Positions 11,692-24,738 of a stretch of DNA of 64,000 nt are shown one piece after another. The notes under the pieces were generated by a model that saw only the letters and a program-made list of their open reading frames with translations, made no database searches and was not told the DNA's origin. The stretch spans positions 124,001 through 188,000 of the forward strand of contig CAJNYU010002713.1 of assembly GCA_905331475.1 (NCBI GenBank). The letters are read 5' to 3'. Source of the DNA: Rotaria socialis. Taxonomy: Eukaryota > Rotifera > Eurotatoria > Philodinida > Philodinidae. Position 1 is the stretch's first letter, and each line of letters begins with the position of its first letter. Position numbers and translations under genes: made by a program.

Positions 11692-14600
11692 CGCAATGCA
11701 TGTATATATCAATAATGAAGTTTACAAAAAAAAATTATTTATTTATAACTTTGTCATGATAAGTTGACGACAAGTGAAAAAGCTTGTTAGCGCAGCCCCT
11801 TTGGGGCTAAAATGTGGAACTCACATATATCCCTTTGGTTTACTAAAATAATTCAAACTAGTTCACCGGAAAAGTCTACCCTGATTTCCAAAGCCTATAA
11901 TTAGGTCATTGCCTATTTGCTTATGTCTGCAATGAAGTATTGATTGTTAGCTCGTACATTTAACAATGCCAGAGACTAGTTTCTATGGCCTGTAATAGGC
12001 AAGCATTGCTCTTTTTCGTGTATTCTGCAATTAAAAAAGGAAGAAATAGCAGCCTAATTAGCCAAGCTCCTAATTAGCACAATTTAAAACTCATTAATAT
12101 CTGTAATGGGGAGTGAGGAGTAGGGAGCCGCAAAAATCTCGTTTTAAAACTTACATTTACTATTTTCTTCCAAAATATATGTGAGTTCCACAAAATACAA
12201 GCATCTTTAAATTAGTCTTCTTTATTTCAAAATAATTACACAGATGACTTTGGTTGCATGGTAAAATTTTTAGCAAATTGTGACTCGCACGGGCATGATC
12301 ATTGTTTTTTTCTATATGATGTTTCCATGATGATGTTTTATGAAAAGCGAGAGTAGATTTCTATCTCTAGGCCTGAATACTCAATTAAGATCACGTTTCA
12401 CAAAACAAATCATAGTTTATTTTCTAAATATATTATATAGCAAAATAATTTATCTAGAGATTGTATTTCATTTTTCTATATGGCAATCATGTTTAGTAGA
12501 GTTTCAATTTTTTTAACACATAAATGAAAACAATTCTTCTTAAAAAAAGAAGACAAATTAATCATATGCACATTTCATACAAGAGAGAAATAGGCAAATA
12601 GATTTTATCTAAAAGCCATAGAAATATTTTGCATAGCCTTCAGGAGTTTTATGCCTACTGGAATAAATATAGCATTAGTACACTATAATATTTCTTTTAT
12701 TTCGTATTTTTCCGATAAAAGAGAAAAAACAATTCTCAACAGCAGGGTCTCTTGTTCCGTAATTTCCATCATAAAAATTTTCATCACTGACCGGCATAAA
12801 ATATTTTCAAGTATTTTTATCTCAATTGTATGGTCCATTAAATCTTGAAATGTTGACTTCTTAGCATGTTGGCCGTTCTTCTACTTTTAGTAAGTGTTCC
12901 CGTGTTCAAAAATAGTTAGTTGTCTAATACTTTAAGTTAATGCTTCTAATTATAGACCGCTTCGTCATTAATACAATATAATTCAATTAGACAATCTCTA
13001 CTTTTCTACGTGCAATGTACTGGAATGCAGAGAATCTATCTAAGTCTCTACGAGATTTTTCTCTCTTGTAGATGTGAAACTAAGCACAACGTCAATTTGA
13101 TTTCGTAGCGAGAGATTTCTTTTTCTTTTTCTTTTACGTTCTCATTATAGACATAAAAATTTGTTATTGCTGTTTTCTGTCGCAATGATCTCGTGAGAGG
13201 AAACTTAAAAATCAAATTCTTTTAAATCCAGCGATAAAACTCAATGATTAAAGCGCCACCGGTCGTTAAGTAATCGATAAGACTTCATTTATTTTCTTAT
13301 AGGAATGAAGCTAGTAATAAGAATTAATAGCCATTCTCTCTCCTCATAGTCTGCATTTAAAAAAAGCATGTTGCTACGTACAACTTCAGTACGCTTAGTA
13401 AGGAATTTCGTCATGTTTACATTACACTTTCGCTTCCAATTTCGTAGAGCCAATTAATTCAAAGCTAAAACTTCGTATTCGAGCACAAGAAGAAACAAGT
13501 ATTTGCAGTACGAACCTATGTGCACAATTGCTTAATCGCGTGAAATTGTAATGCCATCTAGTGTCATATTTTTTTTCTTTTTACATATCGGAACTTATTT
13601 TTGTAGCTCTATGTGATATTGACACGAGCATGCTATATGCATTTTATTACATGTAAACATCTTTTAGTCTTGCATGTGAATGGAATGTGTTTACTTCCAA
13701 AATAAACTATAAAATATTATTTCTAGATGAATTCAATAACATAGAATCATGTCACTATGGCTGCTTGTGAAGTTTGGACAGAAAGAAAATTTTTATTTTC
13801 GGATTCAATTGTTTATTTTAAAGTTTTGCTTTTATTCGTTAATAAAAACGTGAGTCATTAAAAAAGCTCAGTAATTATTTTAATAAACGTAATGGAAAAA
13901 AACTGAATGTCTTCATAAAATCACTGAATCATCAAATTTACAGCGATAACCGAACTTTAGTTTCGATATAGTACTTCAATATCGTTGACATATGTGCATA
14001 GTGTGACATGTAGGCTTATAGCTACAAGGTAAACTTTTATTTTTGCAAAACAAAATACTTGGCGTGCCATGAATCTGGCCGCCTACTTTTATTTCATGCT
14101 TGCGTGATAAAGAAAAAAAATGGATGCCGATAAATAATGCACGTTCAAACTCGTTCGGAGTGTGCGTACTCTTATGACTTCTCTAAATGGCTTATTAGTA
14201 GACCACTTTATTGTAGGGTTATCCAGAATAGAAAAAAATTGAATAGTTCTATTTAATGAAAAGAGAATTCAACTTCAACGATTGAAAAAGAAAAACTGAG
14301 TGATTCAATGTGCGTAGATCATATAAAATATTGCGATGAAAAGAAAAGAAATACTAGAAGAAAAAAAAAGTTTATGCTTCGTTTTTAGTGTCCCTTATTA
14401 AGATATACCGGCAGAAAGAAAGAGAAATCCACCAAAAAAAAATAGATCACTGTCGTTGCTACCATATTGACCCATAAAAAAATGTAGCTTTAATAGTCTC
14501 TAAGCAACTTTGTTCTGTTTTTTTCTCGATAGTAGCAACTGGGAAACTTATTTAAGGCGCGCGCATATATATATACATACTAAATTGCGCATTGAAGTTA

Positions 14601-14711
14601 ATAAAGTATTCGTTGGCATTACATTTTAGACATACTAAAATACAGTTGTGTGCGTTGAATTATTTAACAAAATAAAAGTAAATTTTTTTTGCGTTTGATA
14701 GAAGAAGTCTA

Positions 14712-15651
14712 ATGGGAACGTTCATCGGACACATAGCACCAGGTATGTTCAAAACGATGAAGAATAAAGAGTATTGGCTCCTTCTTCGCTTTGATTGCTT
14801 TAGGTGTCTTTTTTATTTTCTTTGCTTTCTGGTGGCATATTCATAATTGTGCACGCTACATAAAGTCACTTGCGAACGAAACTGATGAAAAAACAAAACG
14901 AACAAAGAATAAATTTCAAGGTTCAACAACCTATCCTTGTTACTGTATACCGGGAAAAATCGTTCCTCGTTTGCCTATTGAAAGTATTATGAAAATTCTT
15001 ATTACGTCGATACATTTTTCAATTGAACTTATTGGTGGTTATTACAGTGAGCCAACGCCTCATATTGGTGAAGAAAATGCTCATCATACAGCGATGCTTT
15101 TTGGCTTTTTTCTTGGCGCTTGGGTTGAAATTTTAGTTCACTGTAAAGCACCATTACCTACACGCATCACACAGGCTATGGGATTTTTAGCATTTGCGAT
15201 GGAATGTCTTATGATGGCGTTTCATTTGCACGCACGAAGTATGGTTGACGGTCATATTCATGTATTACTTGCTTTAACAATAGCTTGTTCAATGATCGGA
15301 GCTCTAGCAGAATGTTTTGACCCAAATAACTTTTGGTTTATTGTTGCACGAAGCTTCTTTGCCTTAACTCAAGGTACATGGTTTCTTCAAGCAGCATATG
15401 TTATTTGGCCTCAAACAACAAATCCATATTTTGTTTGGGATCAAAATTCGCATAGATCTGTTTCAATATTAACAATGTGTTATGCTTATCATTTGGCTGG
15501 AAATGCGTTTTTACTCATCGTTGGTTATTTATTAATTCATATGTTTGTATCATCGCCAATGAAATGGAACCATAATCAAATTGACGATGATGAACCCATC
15601 GATGAATATAAATTAATAATGAATGGAAATGACGAAGAAAATGGAGTTTAA
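14712..15651 (+). CDS. TMEM45 family multi-pass membrane protein
   Basis: Exon 1 (14712-14742) encodes MGTFIGHIAPG. A 61-bp intron (14743-14803, GTATGT..TTTAG) follows, and exon 2 (14804-15651) continues with VFFIFFAFWW, reproducing the family N-terminus (family pattern: GHxxPGxFFxxFGxWW). The 292-residue product has about seven hydrophobic segments with conserved features such as H..E...G near residue 100 and a C-terminal helix ending in an acidic cytosolic tail. TMEM45 (DUF716) proteins lie in endomembranes and their biochemical role is unclear; some plant relatives respond to virus infection. A reading frame starting inside the intron (14791) is spurious because it skips the conserved N-terminus. 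Confidence 0.88.
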
Positions 15652-18600
15652 AAGAACTTCGATTTTATCATGAAATTGAAACCTTTTCTTTTCTGAATTT
15701 CATATGTCTATTTTTTTGCTTTTGCAGATATTTTATTTTTCCTTAAGGAATCTCACCTTGTAGAATCGCCGTCCTTTTGACTTCTCCAGGCGTCTACATT
15801 TTTTTTCAACAAATATAATACTGAACACAAATCATGACGATTGTTTTTCTCCTGATTTATTAATGAATAAACAGCCTTGTTCGCATTCAACCGTTACAAG
15901 TAGCATTTCTTTTGAGTTCATTATTATCAAGAGAACTACTAAGGATAGAAAATATAGTAAAACATTATTGATAAAAGCTCATCTTTCATTTTGTAACATT
16001 TAAGAAAATAAGATTGATTTTTATTGCGACAAATTTTTTGTCAACATTTTAGACAAATCATGTATAAGTTGATTAGAGGTCATATACAACAAAATTTCAG
16101 TTTGAAATCTACTCTCTATTTTATCTTTGGCTAACAATGATAAATATAATACAAAACATTTGTACTGAAACCATATTCATTTTATGACAAGAACTGTAAA
16201 CTGCCAGAAAAAAAGGCGCAGTCATCATTACATTGTTCGAACCATTAAGCAAATTTACCTTGAGTTCATGTAAACAACGATACTGTCGTCATCGTTTTGC
16301 ACCTAACTATAGAAGTCGATCGGCGTTCTGTTGTTCTTCAAATTTTATTGGCAAGTGCAATTTTTATTTTACTAATTTGCCTCCATTCGGGAGTGCTCGA
16401 TTTGTTTTAACGCTTTTTAAAAACAGTATTGGCTGAATCCATTCATTTTTTTTCTCTCGTTATTTGCCGAAGAGATTTTTGTTTGCTTTTTCTGTGCCCT
16501 TCAAACAAAAAGAAAAGTATCTGACTATTGAAGGAGAATATAATGTATACTCTATGTTGCTATGAGAAATAATTTCTATCGTTCTAATACGCCTAATAAA
16601 GATTAAAACTGTATAAATAAATGTATACTCAAAAAATTAAAACTTTTGGCTCTATTCTGTTCAAACTCTTTTTTTTTCATTTTTAAACGATGCACAATCG
16701 CTCTTTGTTGATTGCATGCATTCATTGGTATTCTGATGCCGAGTCTTACGTGTTTTCTTTATCAAGTTGGTATAGTTTACTTAATGATCCGTTTGTTTTT
16801 TGTTTCTTTTAACAACAGCTTCTTTACCTCTGACAACGATACAATTCTGCTTCCAATGTTATTGATTTTGTGAAAATCTTAAAAATTATGCTGATAGTAA
16901 TTATGAAAATAACGAACATGAAATTTGCCTAACTATTTGATAATTCGATCCTAGAAATTAGCATTAGAATGTTGAGCACAGTGATTATTCTTATTAACGT
17001 AGATTCAAATTTAACAATGGACAGCTGATGTCAGTATAATTTAGGTTGAATAAACAAATCTAAATCTGATCTGCAAGTTTGTCTCAAAATTATAATCATT
17101 AGTAAAACGAAGATACAATATTTATCTCTGTGATCTAACGTCTTCTACAAATCTGATTTTTAGGTTGTATAAAGGTCTTTTAACGTAAACTAAAAAATTG
17201 GTAACGTCATGATAAGAGTAAATCGGAGCAATAAATTTTCGTTTAAAATGAACACACACGAAAAAGTTATAATGCTTTCAACGTGTCTTTCCATCAAGTT
17301 TTTATTGTGTTCTGTTTGCGCTCAATGTATGAATTAAGTGTGATAATCAGATGTTACTTAAATCTTTTATAGAGATATTTACTAACCACAAACGAAGAAA
17401 AATGAGGATTTCGTCATGTGTGACATTCATGCTTACTGATAGCTGCCTGGCCGTCATGCCAACGGTGTTAGGGATAGATTAAAGTATCACCGTCTTGCTT
17501 ACACAGTAGAATATGTTCGAAAAGCTTTGATCTTGTTGAAACTGTATATAAAGAGAATAGACATGATTTTTGAACGAAGAAAAACTCCCTATTTTCAGCT
17601 AGGATAAAAATAAAGAGAGTAATTGATAGTAAAGTTCGCTTATACTTAGGTCTAATCAAAAGCTCTACAATTTAAAAAAATAATTAAAGAAAAAGAGAAA
17701 GAGAAAGTTCGAGTCTAATTTTATTAATTCTTGATGATAGTTACCATGATTATATATATATATATATGTATGAAGTTGAACCCTTTCTAACAATTTGTTA
17801 AAAGTTTTTTAAACTCTTTTTCGAAAAAGAGTTTAGGTACTTTGGTTACCACATGAACTAATCATATTTCATTTATTTAATTAGTTAAACTACGTTCAAT
17901 AGAATTGGTTAGCCAAAAATTACATAGTATCAGGCCTGGCGAATATGATGGATATGACATTATATTGATTCTTTTTTCTGCCACCTAATTAATAACATTG
18001 GATCAGTATGGAGTCAACGATGATCGTCAAGCAATTTTGCACATTTTGGCCCTGATATCTCTGTTTGTTTCCAAATTTCATTCACAAAAGGCTTAGGTCA
18101 ATTTTCAATATAATACTTGTGACCTACAGTCTTGCCTTTATCTACACTGAGGACTATTTGACTTAAAGAATATACACTAAACAAAGTTTTTGTTAAAATC
18201 TGTCTTCATGAACAAATAGTATTTGACGATTCATTTTCAATAAGCCAGCTAGCATCAGATGACTGATGACTAACCTCTCTAAAATATATCCATATCCCAT
18301 CAGTAGTAGTGCTAGAACGCAACTGCCATGATCGAACAAAATTTCACAAAATTTTTAAAACAATGAAATATGATTAGCCCATGTGGTATCCAAGGTACCT
18401 AAAATGTTTTTTCGAAAAAGAGTTTAAAAAAAGTTTTAACAAATTTTTAGAAAGGATTTAACTTGATATATATAATCATGGCAACAATCATCAAGATTTA
18501 ATAAAATAAAACTCGAACTTTCTCTTTCTCTTTTTCTTTAGTTTTTTTTTAAATTGCAGAACTTTTGGTCACACCAAAGAATTTTGTGAATATACACATA

Positions 18601-19521
18601 GAAGAACACTAGTACATATTGTTCATCTATGCTAATGATTCAATCTTTGAGAATTAACACAACACTACTGATGATTGAGTATGAACCTAGATCTAAGTCT
18701 ATCTTTCGTTTACTTTTAGCTCTGTAAAATCTGAAATGTAATGACGAAATATTCATTTATTTTAGTATGCAATTTACTTATGCTATTCTTTTGCAAAAAT
18801 ACCATGGTGAGAACAAATACAAAAAAAAACTACAGAAGACTTTGAATTGCACAAATGATCTCAGTGAGGCACACGCCATCGAACAAATATTTTTTTTAAT
18901 GTAATTCAGAAAAGATAAAAAAACTTTCTTGTGATTCTCAAGAGAAAAATAGTCATTATGTTGATGTGTTGAAACCAGCGCCTTTAACACTCAAAAGAAA
19001 ATAAAAATAGCATCATTCTATTGAATAAGCGAAAGAAAATTCGAGATTTTTCTGCTCAAATATGATCAGTTTAGATTCCTCAGCAGATACTCAATTATCC
19101 AAGTAATAGCAAGGATATTTGAATTAAAGCTAACTGGAGGTGAACCAGTATTTCAGTTCTATTATCATTTAAATATTTAACTATATTACTAACGTAGTTT
19201 TTGGCCTTGACCGATTCAATATCAATATTTTTAAATATTCTAATATTTGCTTATGCCACTTCAAAATCATTGGTACGCGACGATAATATTGATGATGTAG
19301 TAAATATTTATTTATTATTAGATTGCTTATATTCTTCGCGCGCAGTAAAATATGAAATGAGTAAATGAACGTGTTAGTGTTAAGCGAGTAAGAAAAAGTA
19401 ATGAGTTAGAATGATTTTCAGAAACAAGCACGATTAGTTCACTGGTTAACAGCACAAAAAATTGTAGAAAATTTAATGAATGAATGAATAAATCATTCTT
19501 TTTAAATGTTCAGCGAAAAGT
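15652..19521. other. Gene-poor region with a foldback element
   Basis: Apart from the foldback element at 17657-18569 nothing gene-like could be supported. Short frames at 16233-16436, 17468-17659 and 18778-18990 lack domains. The first two hundred bases after TMEM45 would be its 3' UTR. Confidence 0.5.
17657..18569. mobile_element. Foldback (long terminal inverted repeat) element
   Basis: The left arm (about 17657-17873) and right arm (about 18363-18569) are imperfect inverted copies over roughly 210 bp. Shared landmarks in order from the outside: CAAAAG.TCT.CAATTTAAAAA, AAAGAAAAAGAGAAAGAGAAA, GTTCGAGT, a short TA run, a TTAAACTCTTTTTCGAAAAA block, and CTAATCATATTTCATT. The ~490-bp centre holds no transposase, so it would be non-autonomous. 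No clear target-site duplication is visible. Confidence 0.8.
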
Positions 19522-21579
19522 TTAAGCAATGCGTTGGAACATTTGTACTCGATGATTACCGGTGTCACTTACATATACATTCAATGAAGAATCAAGTGCA
19601 ATGTTTGTTGGAGATGATAGTGTAGTTGAAGTGGATCCTGCACTTCCGGTGCCAGCGATTGTTATTCCAATCGTGGTTGGCGTTGGGTATTGACAGAAAA
19701 GTTGAATACGATGATTACCTTGATCGACAACGTACAGGTTCCCTTGTGAATCGCGTGTTACAGAAGTAGGCATATTTAACGAAGTACTAGTTGAGCCTGC
19801 AGTGCCTGCTGCACTTCCAGCAACCACTGTGCCCCCAGATGAAGCACTAGAACTTGCCAACCATTTAACGATAACATGGTGATCTGTATTTGCAATATAC
19901 ATAGTGTTATTATCATCAGCAACTAGTCCATAAGACTCTTTAATTTCACCTGTAGGTCCATTGCCACTCCCTGCAACCTCTGATCCATTTCTTATGATCG
20001 CATTACGACCATTGTCACAAACAAAGATATACTTATTCTTTACGTGTACACAAGAAGGCTTATCCAGTGATGATCCCCAGCCTGTAAAAGCGACACTGCT
20101 TGTGGTGCTAGCATTAGGGAAAAATTTAATTTGAGAGCTGCTGTAAGCAGCTACGTACAGATTTCGCACTGAATCCACAAAAACATCATAAGGCCTGGGA
20201 ACAGATATGGCGAAACCACTAACTGCACTCATCGGCCACTGCATGATTCGATTATTTCCCATGTCGGCAATATACAAGGTACTGTCGTTTGGAAAGACAG
20301 AAACACCCATTGGGCTATTCAGCTGATTGAGAGAACTACCACTAGTACCGGTGACGCCGGCAACGGTAACACCAGTAGCGTTCCATTGCATATTGACACC
20401 TATTGTAAATGAGAACATGATAATCAGATAGGATAAAAGTAATTAGTTATAATTACCGCATACAGAGCCAGTAGCGGACGTTGTTGCTACTGTCGGCACT
20501 GTTGTTGCTGTTGGTACTGTAGTCACTGTCGGCACTGTTGTTGCTGTTGGTACTGTAGTCACTGTCGGTACTGTTGTTACTACTGTCGGTACTGTTGTAC
20601 TGGGTTGCGCTCTCGTTGGATCTATTTATATTGAAGATAAACAATTGATTTAAAAATATCTAGTTGAATGCTTTCATCGGCTTGATCGGGTGTATTGGTA
20701 GTTCTATTCATGTGAATTTAAGCCAACATTTTGTACCCATAATGTATCATGAGATGAAAGTCAACGTTATGGTGTTTGACTTAGGGTATGAAATTTATCA
20801 TTTAGGTGTCTATTCAATGATTATGGGTTCATCAAGTGCCTTAAATACTACCAGTGGAGAGAGAAGCGACGGCACTAGTTTTTCTGAGATGGTCTTACTA
20901 AAGTTCAATTTATATTAGTATTTGAGTTTCATAATTCTCAAAAATTCCATGTTCATATAGTCTAGATATTCTTGAAGGCTCTCCAGATTATGCAATCTAT
21001 ATTAGAATATGAATATTAGTGAGATAAAGAATCTATCTTTCATAATCACTAGATTAGAAGTATAGTTAGAGAAAGAAAACATTGTAATCTATTATCTACT
21101 ACGCGAAATAGATCTAAATTAATCTTGATTATATTATTCGAAACAGGGTGGGATAGAGCTATGTAGTAAGATACATTATTTTCAAAACTCTAAGAGACGA
21201 AGAAACATGTTTTTTCGTACTTGTTGTCGATACATCTGTTGATGTTTGTTGTGGTGAGCTCATCCAAAATGTGATAGCAATCGCTAATACAATTCCTGCA
21301 ACAAGCATGCCAGGAACAGCTCCATATAGGCAAGATTTGAAGTAGAAACCCGCGCGATGATACCTTTTATCAGAACTAAATAAAAGTATATTCTTCAGAA
21401 AAAATGAAACAAATAGTTTAATCTAGCATGTTTAATAGGCATGCAACGCACCTTTTATTTTGCTTGCCACCCTCTGGCGCTTGTTTATTTGGTTCATCAT
21501 TTTTCTTAGTCCATGAAGTGTTTATCTGGTTAGTAGATTCTGACTTGACATCCCAATGACTTCGAAGTATCGACTTCAT
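19522..21579 (-). CDS. NHL-repeat beta-propeller type II membrane protein
   Basis: Four exons join in frame: 21452-21579, 21221-21375, 20457-20621 and 19522-20399 (introns 76, 599 and 57 bp), giving 441 residues. Order of parts: a polar cytoplasmic N-terminus starting MKSILRSHW; one transmembrane helix (about 65-88, GMLVAGIVLAIAITFW); a Thr/Pro/Val linker of repeated TTVPT units; then an extracellular propeller. NHL motifs of the form LYIADxGNNRI, LYVVDQGNHRI and VYVSDTGNHRV recur every ~45 residues, with G-rich VAG.. loops between. NHL propellers bind proteins, glycans or RNA; the ligand here is unknown. Bdelloids carry large families of such proteins, which is background knowledge. For intron 1 the acceptor TTTATTTAG at 21376 was preferred over an in-frame alternative five codons downstream. 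The tail ends just after the last propeller blade. Confidence 0.83.
20457..20621 (-). repeat. Coding minisatellite, Thr-Val-Pro-Thr linker
   Basis: Repeats of about 24 and 12 bp alternate (units reading ACTGTCGGCACTGTTGTTGCTG or a close variant on the plus strand). They encode alternating TTVPTV and TTVPTA. Length changes here would alter the stalk between membrane and propeller without breaking the frame. Confidence 0.8.
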
Positions 21580-22847
21580 GTATGAATTTAATCCAACGAC
21601 TTGATTTACGCTGTTTAGGCAGTGAAGAAACGTTGGAATGAATCTTTTTCAGGATTTTTATTCATCTATTTCAACGAGGTACTTTCTAGGTTTTCACTTG
21701 CGAGTAGCAGAAATGTTATTATGAATTTTTTTAATTATATTCTGCTATTATTGAAAAAATAATAGCAGAATATAATGATCCATCATATTCATGTTTTCAG
21801 ATGTCAGCCCCTATTAATGCAAATTCGTGCCCTTTCAGCTACAAAACCTCATATACTTGTAAATAAAAATAAAAAAGAAACTGAATTTCGACATGCACAA
21901 ATAGAACCCACAGAACACATTCAACTAGTTTTACATGCTTTGGTTATCAAGAAAGAGATTTCGAACAATTACATCAGACTATACGAGACTGTATCTCTGA
22001 ATGTTAACATTAATCAAGTAGCGAGATTTTCTCTTGCATATTAGGTTCCTATAGGCGCATGGTAAGTCAACGTGCGTGAATTTCAATACGAGCTTCGAAA
22101 TTGATGTGCGCATGTATGGTTTTATTTACGTAGAGTTTTTGTTTTTAATCTACGAGCGAAGATTTGTGTGAGAGTGTGAGTGTGTTTCAAGGCGGAGCAT
22201 ATTCATGTACGTCTCAAGTGAAAAAGTACCAAGAAGTAAAGAGAAGTATAGAAAAGCCCAGAATTACGCCTTTCCTCCTTGAGACGTTTACATGATGGTT
22301 GGCATACACTTCCATACAGTTATTTGGATTCTTATGATGATACCAGTGAATACAATGATAGGATACACAAAAGGACGGTTGTCGATATACGATCATTTTC
22401 TACAGTCATTCACACATAGTAATATTCACACTCATAATATAAGAGCTAATCGCTGAATAACTGGAAAATTACCGAAGCTACATGATTTACGTGAATTACT
22501 TGAATAAAAAGTATTTATTATTAAAATAAAAATTCTTTTTTTGGAATTTTTTAAACTGTGAATCAAGTTTGTTAGTGAAAGATTTTTAGGCTGCTGTATA
22601 TTTTTTATTTGATTATGGTTAGAAACAACACGAAGGTTTATTTATTTCTTTTAATGGAACTTTCGAATAACAGCTTTTGTATAATTAGCTTTTAACAATT
22701 GTTTTTCAATGATATAGAACTGCTATAGATCTGTGTGTTTTTTCTAATGATATTTCATAATCAGATATAATATTTCAGCTCAATGACATAATCGAATTTG
22801 ATCAAAAGATTTCAAGGTCTAGACATCTATAAACGTACTTGTGATAA
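21580..22847. other. Intergenic between NHL gene and mariner
   Basis: No supportable gene. It contains one perfect hairpin (21735-21778). The 89-codon open frame at 21775-22044 begins inside that hairpin and shows no domain. Confidence 0.5.
21735..21778. repeat. Perfect 19-bp hairpin
   Basis: ATTATATTCTGCTATTATT is followed after about 5 nt of A/G by its exact reverse complement. It has no T-tract or gene context that would make it a terminator or RNA gene; it may be the relic of a tiny foldback element. Confidence 0.8.
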
Positions 22848-23016
22848 TAACGGGTGGGCCAGAATAAATTGTACCATTCGTATTTTGAATATCGCTCTTC
22901 TGTTGTCCATTAGATAGGGACATCTTTTTATACTAAAAGAAGGCGCTTGAAATTCTCTACAAAACTGTGAATGGTTAAAACTAAAAGGTGTTTCACTTTC
23001 ATTTAAAAGAAAAAAT

Positions 23017-23259
23017 ATGAAAAGTAAAGATATACAAAAAGTTGTAAAAATTAAATATGAAAATGGTGAGGATCCGACCAAAATCTATCGTGATTTAGCC
23101 GGAGCTGTTTCATTACCCACGATTAAATTATGGATAAAAATGATCAACCTTACTGGTTCTATCACGCTGTCGTCTCCTCCAGGTTGTCCACGCACGGTCC
23201 GTACAAAAGCCGCTATTATGAAAGTTAAAAGCCGTCTAAATAAAAAGAAACGAGTGCAA
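23017..23259 (+). pseudogene. Truncated mariner transposase N-terminus
   Basis: About 80 residues of a helix-turn-helix DNA-binding region are visible: KSKDIQKVVKIKYENGED, then IYRDLAG, then a second helix (LPTIKLWIKMI), a loop with PPGCPRTVRT, and KKKRV. This is the paired HTH layout that binds mariner terminal repeats. The reading frame then runs into the inserted element; the DDE/D catalytic domain is absent from the window. The open frame continues to 23370 only by reading through foreign sequence. Confidence 0.75.
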
Positions 23260-23804
23260 GGGGGAAAAGGCGGATCGCGGGATTGTGGGATTGTATGGAT
23301 CGCATGGATTGCCACCGTATCCCGGATACGACAATATCATGAAAATCGAAAGGATCAAAAAGTGAAATGACGTATTCACGAATCCGAATTTTTTTCTTGG
23401 ATAAAAACGGTGATGTAAAAATTACTGAGTACCACAGGTAGAAGTTCATTTATGCCGTTCTATAAGTCAATATTCATGCAGTATCACTGAATTTGTCTTC
23501 AATCAAAGTTGTTACAGTTTTCTCATTTTGAAATATGCATTAAAAATAACAGTTTTAAAGAATGTTGACCTAAATTGCTTAAAAATATACTGTTCAGTTA
23601 CGAAAGTGCGTAAATATTGCTGAGAACGCTACCCACAAAAAAGTAGACTTGTTTGGTCTTTTCTTATAGACATATTCCAGCGAAAACAGATCCGTTTTTA
23701 TTGAACTGTTCATTGTTTACATGCTTTAACTTGATATAATAATCGTAAAAATGCAGTTCATCAATACTAAGAGATGCACAGCAAAATGATCGAGAATACA
23801 TCCT

Positions 23805-24738
23805 ATTCCGCAATGTTGAACATTCCGGAACCAGTTCCGCTCATGGAACCAATTCCATCTAATTCCCGAAATTCCGTTTATCACTTCCAACACAATTCCG
23901 GAATTCCCGGAATCACTGCCGATCAATTCCATCTAATTCCCGGAATTCCGTTTATCCATTCCGATTCAATTCCGGAATTCCTGGATTCACTGCCGACCAA
24001 TTCCATATAATTCCCGGAATTCCGTTTATCAATTCCGATTCAATTCCGGAATTACACGGAATTCAAACGGATTTCGCCTAATTCTCAACGGTTCCGGAAT
24101 TCAGCGCACTTACACCAACATCCACACCCACACTTATGCTAACACCCACACAGACACCCACACCCACACCCATTGACCTACTTCCGGAATTCCGCACCGG
24201 AAACGGATCATCACGAAATGGATAAGACAAGCTAGAAGAGTGATACAAGTTGTAATTCCGGAATTCCTTGCGATTCCGGAATTGAGTGATCAGTGGACAC
24301 TTGATATATCTTATAGCTCGGTGACGAATGCAATTCCGGTACGGAATTCCGGGAATTCGGTCGAACAGGAATTGAACGGAATTGAACAGAATTACACGGA
24401 ATTCCGGGAATTAGGTCGAACAGGAATTGAACGGAATTGAACGGAATTACACGGAATTCCTGGAATTAGGTCGAACAGGAATTGAACGGAATCACACGGA
24501 GTTCCTTGGAATTCCGTCTAATTCTCACCGATTCCGTATTGAGCTAATTCCGGAATTGGACTGAATTCCGTGGAATTCCGGGAATCGGACGAACTAATTC
24601 CGGAATCGAACGAAGCAGTGCCGGAATCGAGCGAAGCAGTTCCGGAATCGGACAGTGTTCATATTTCACCTAATTCCGGAATCGACGGAACTGATTCCGG
24701 GGGCGGAACTGGTTCCGGAATGTTCAACATTGCGGAAT
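23805..24738. mobile_element. Inner element made of degenerate GGAATTCC palindromes
   Basis: The outer 36 bp at each side are perfect inverted copies (23805-23840 and 24703-24738; landmarks CAATGTTGAACATTCCGG then CCAGTTCCGC). Between them the DNA is almost entirely a loose array of CGGAATTCCG, TTCCGGAA and GGAATTGAACGGAATT, with a block of telomere-like CCCACA repeats at 24115-24173. Because the motif is self-complementary both strands stay open for long distances, which creates spurious frames (23774-24010, 24240-24440, 24570-24779, and 23726-23932 on the other strand). Confidence 0.75.

Larger units (their letters stand above)
8856..14711. other. 5.9 kb gene-poor region
   Basis: No gene could be supported; open frames here are short and low-complexity. 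It holds an old repeat-like block at about 11090-11580 and a TA-rich tandem repeat at 11622-11691. Weak degenerate motifs lie around 9300-9420. The last 150 bp before TMEM45 carry an alternating CG/TA tract (14556-14576) that may include its core promoter. Confidence 0.5.

Noticed and set aside
14791..14803. ATG at 14791 as the start of TMEM45
   Set aside because: It lies inside a clear intron; the upstream exon restores the conserved family N-terminus.
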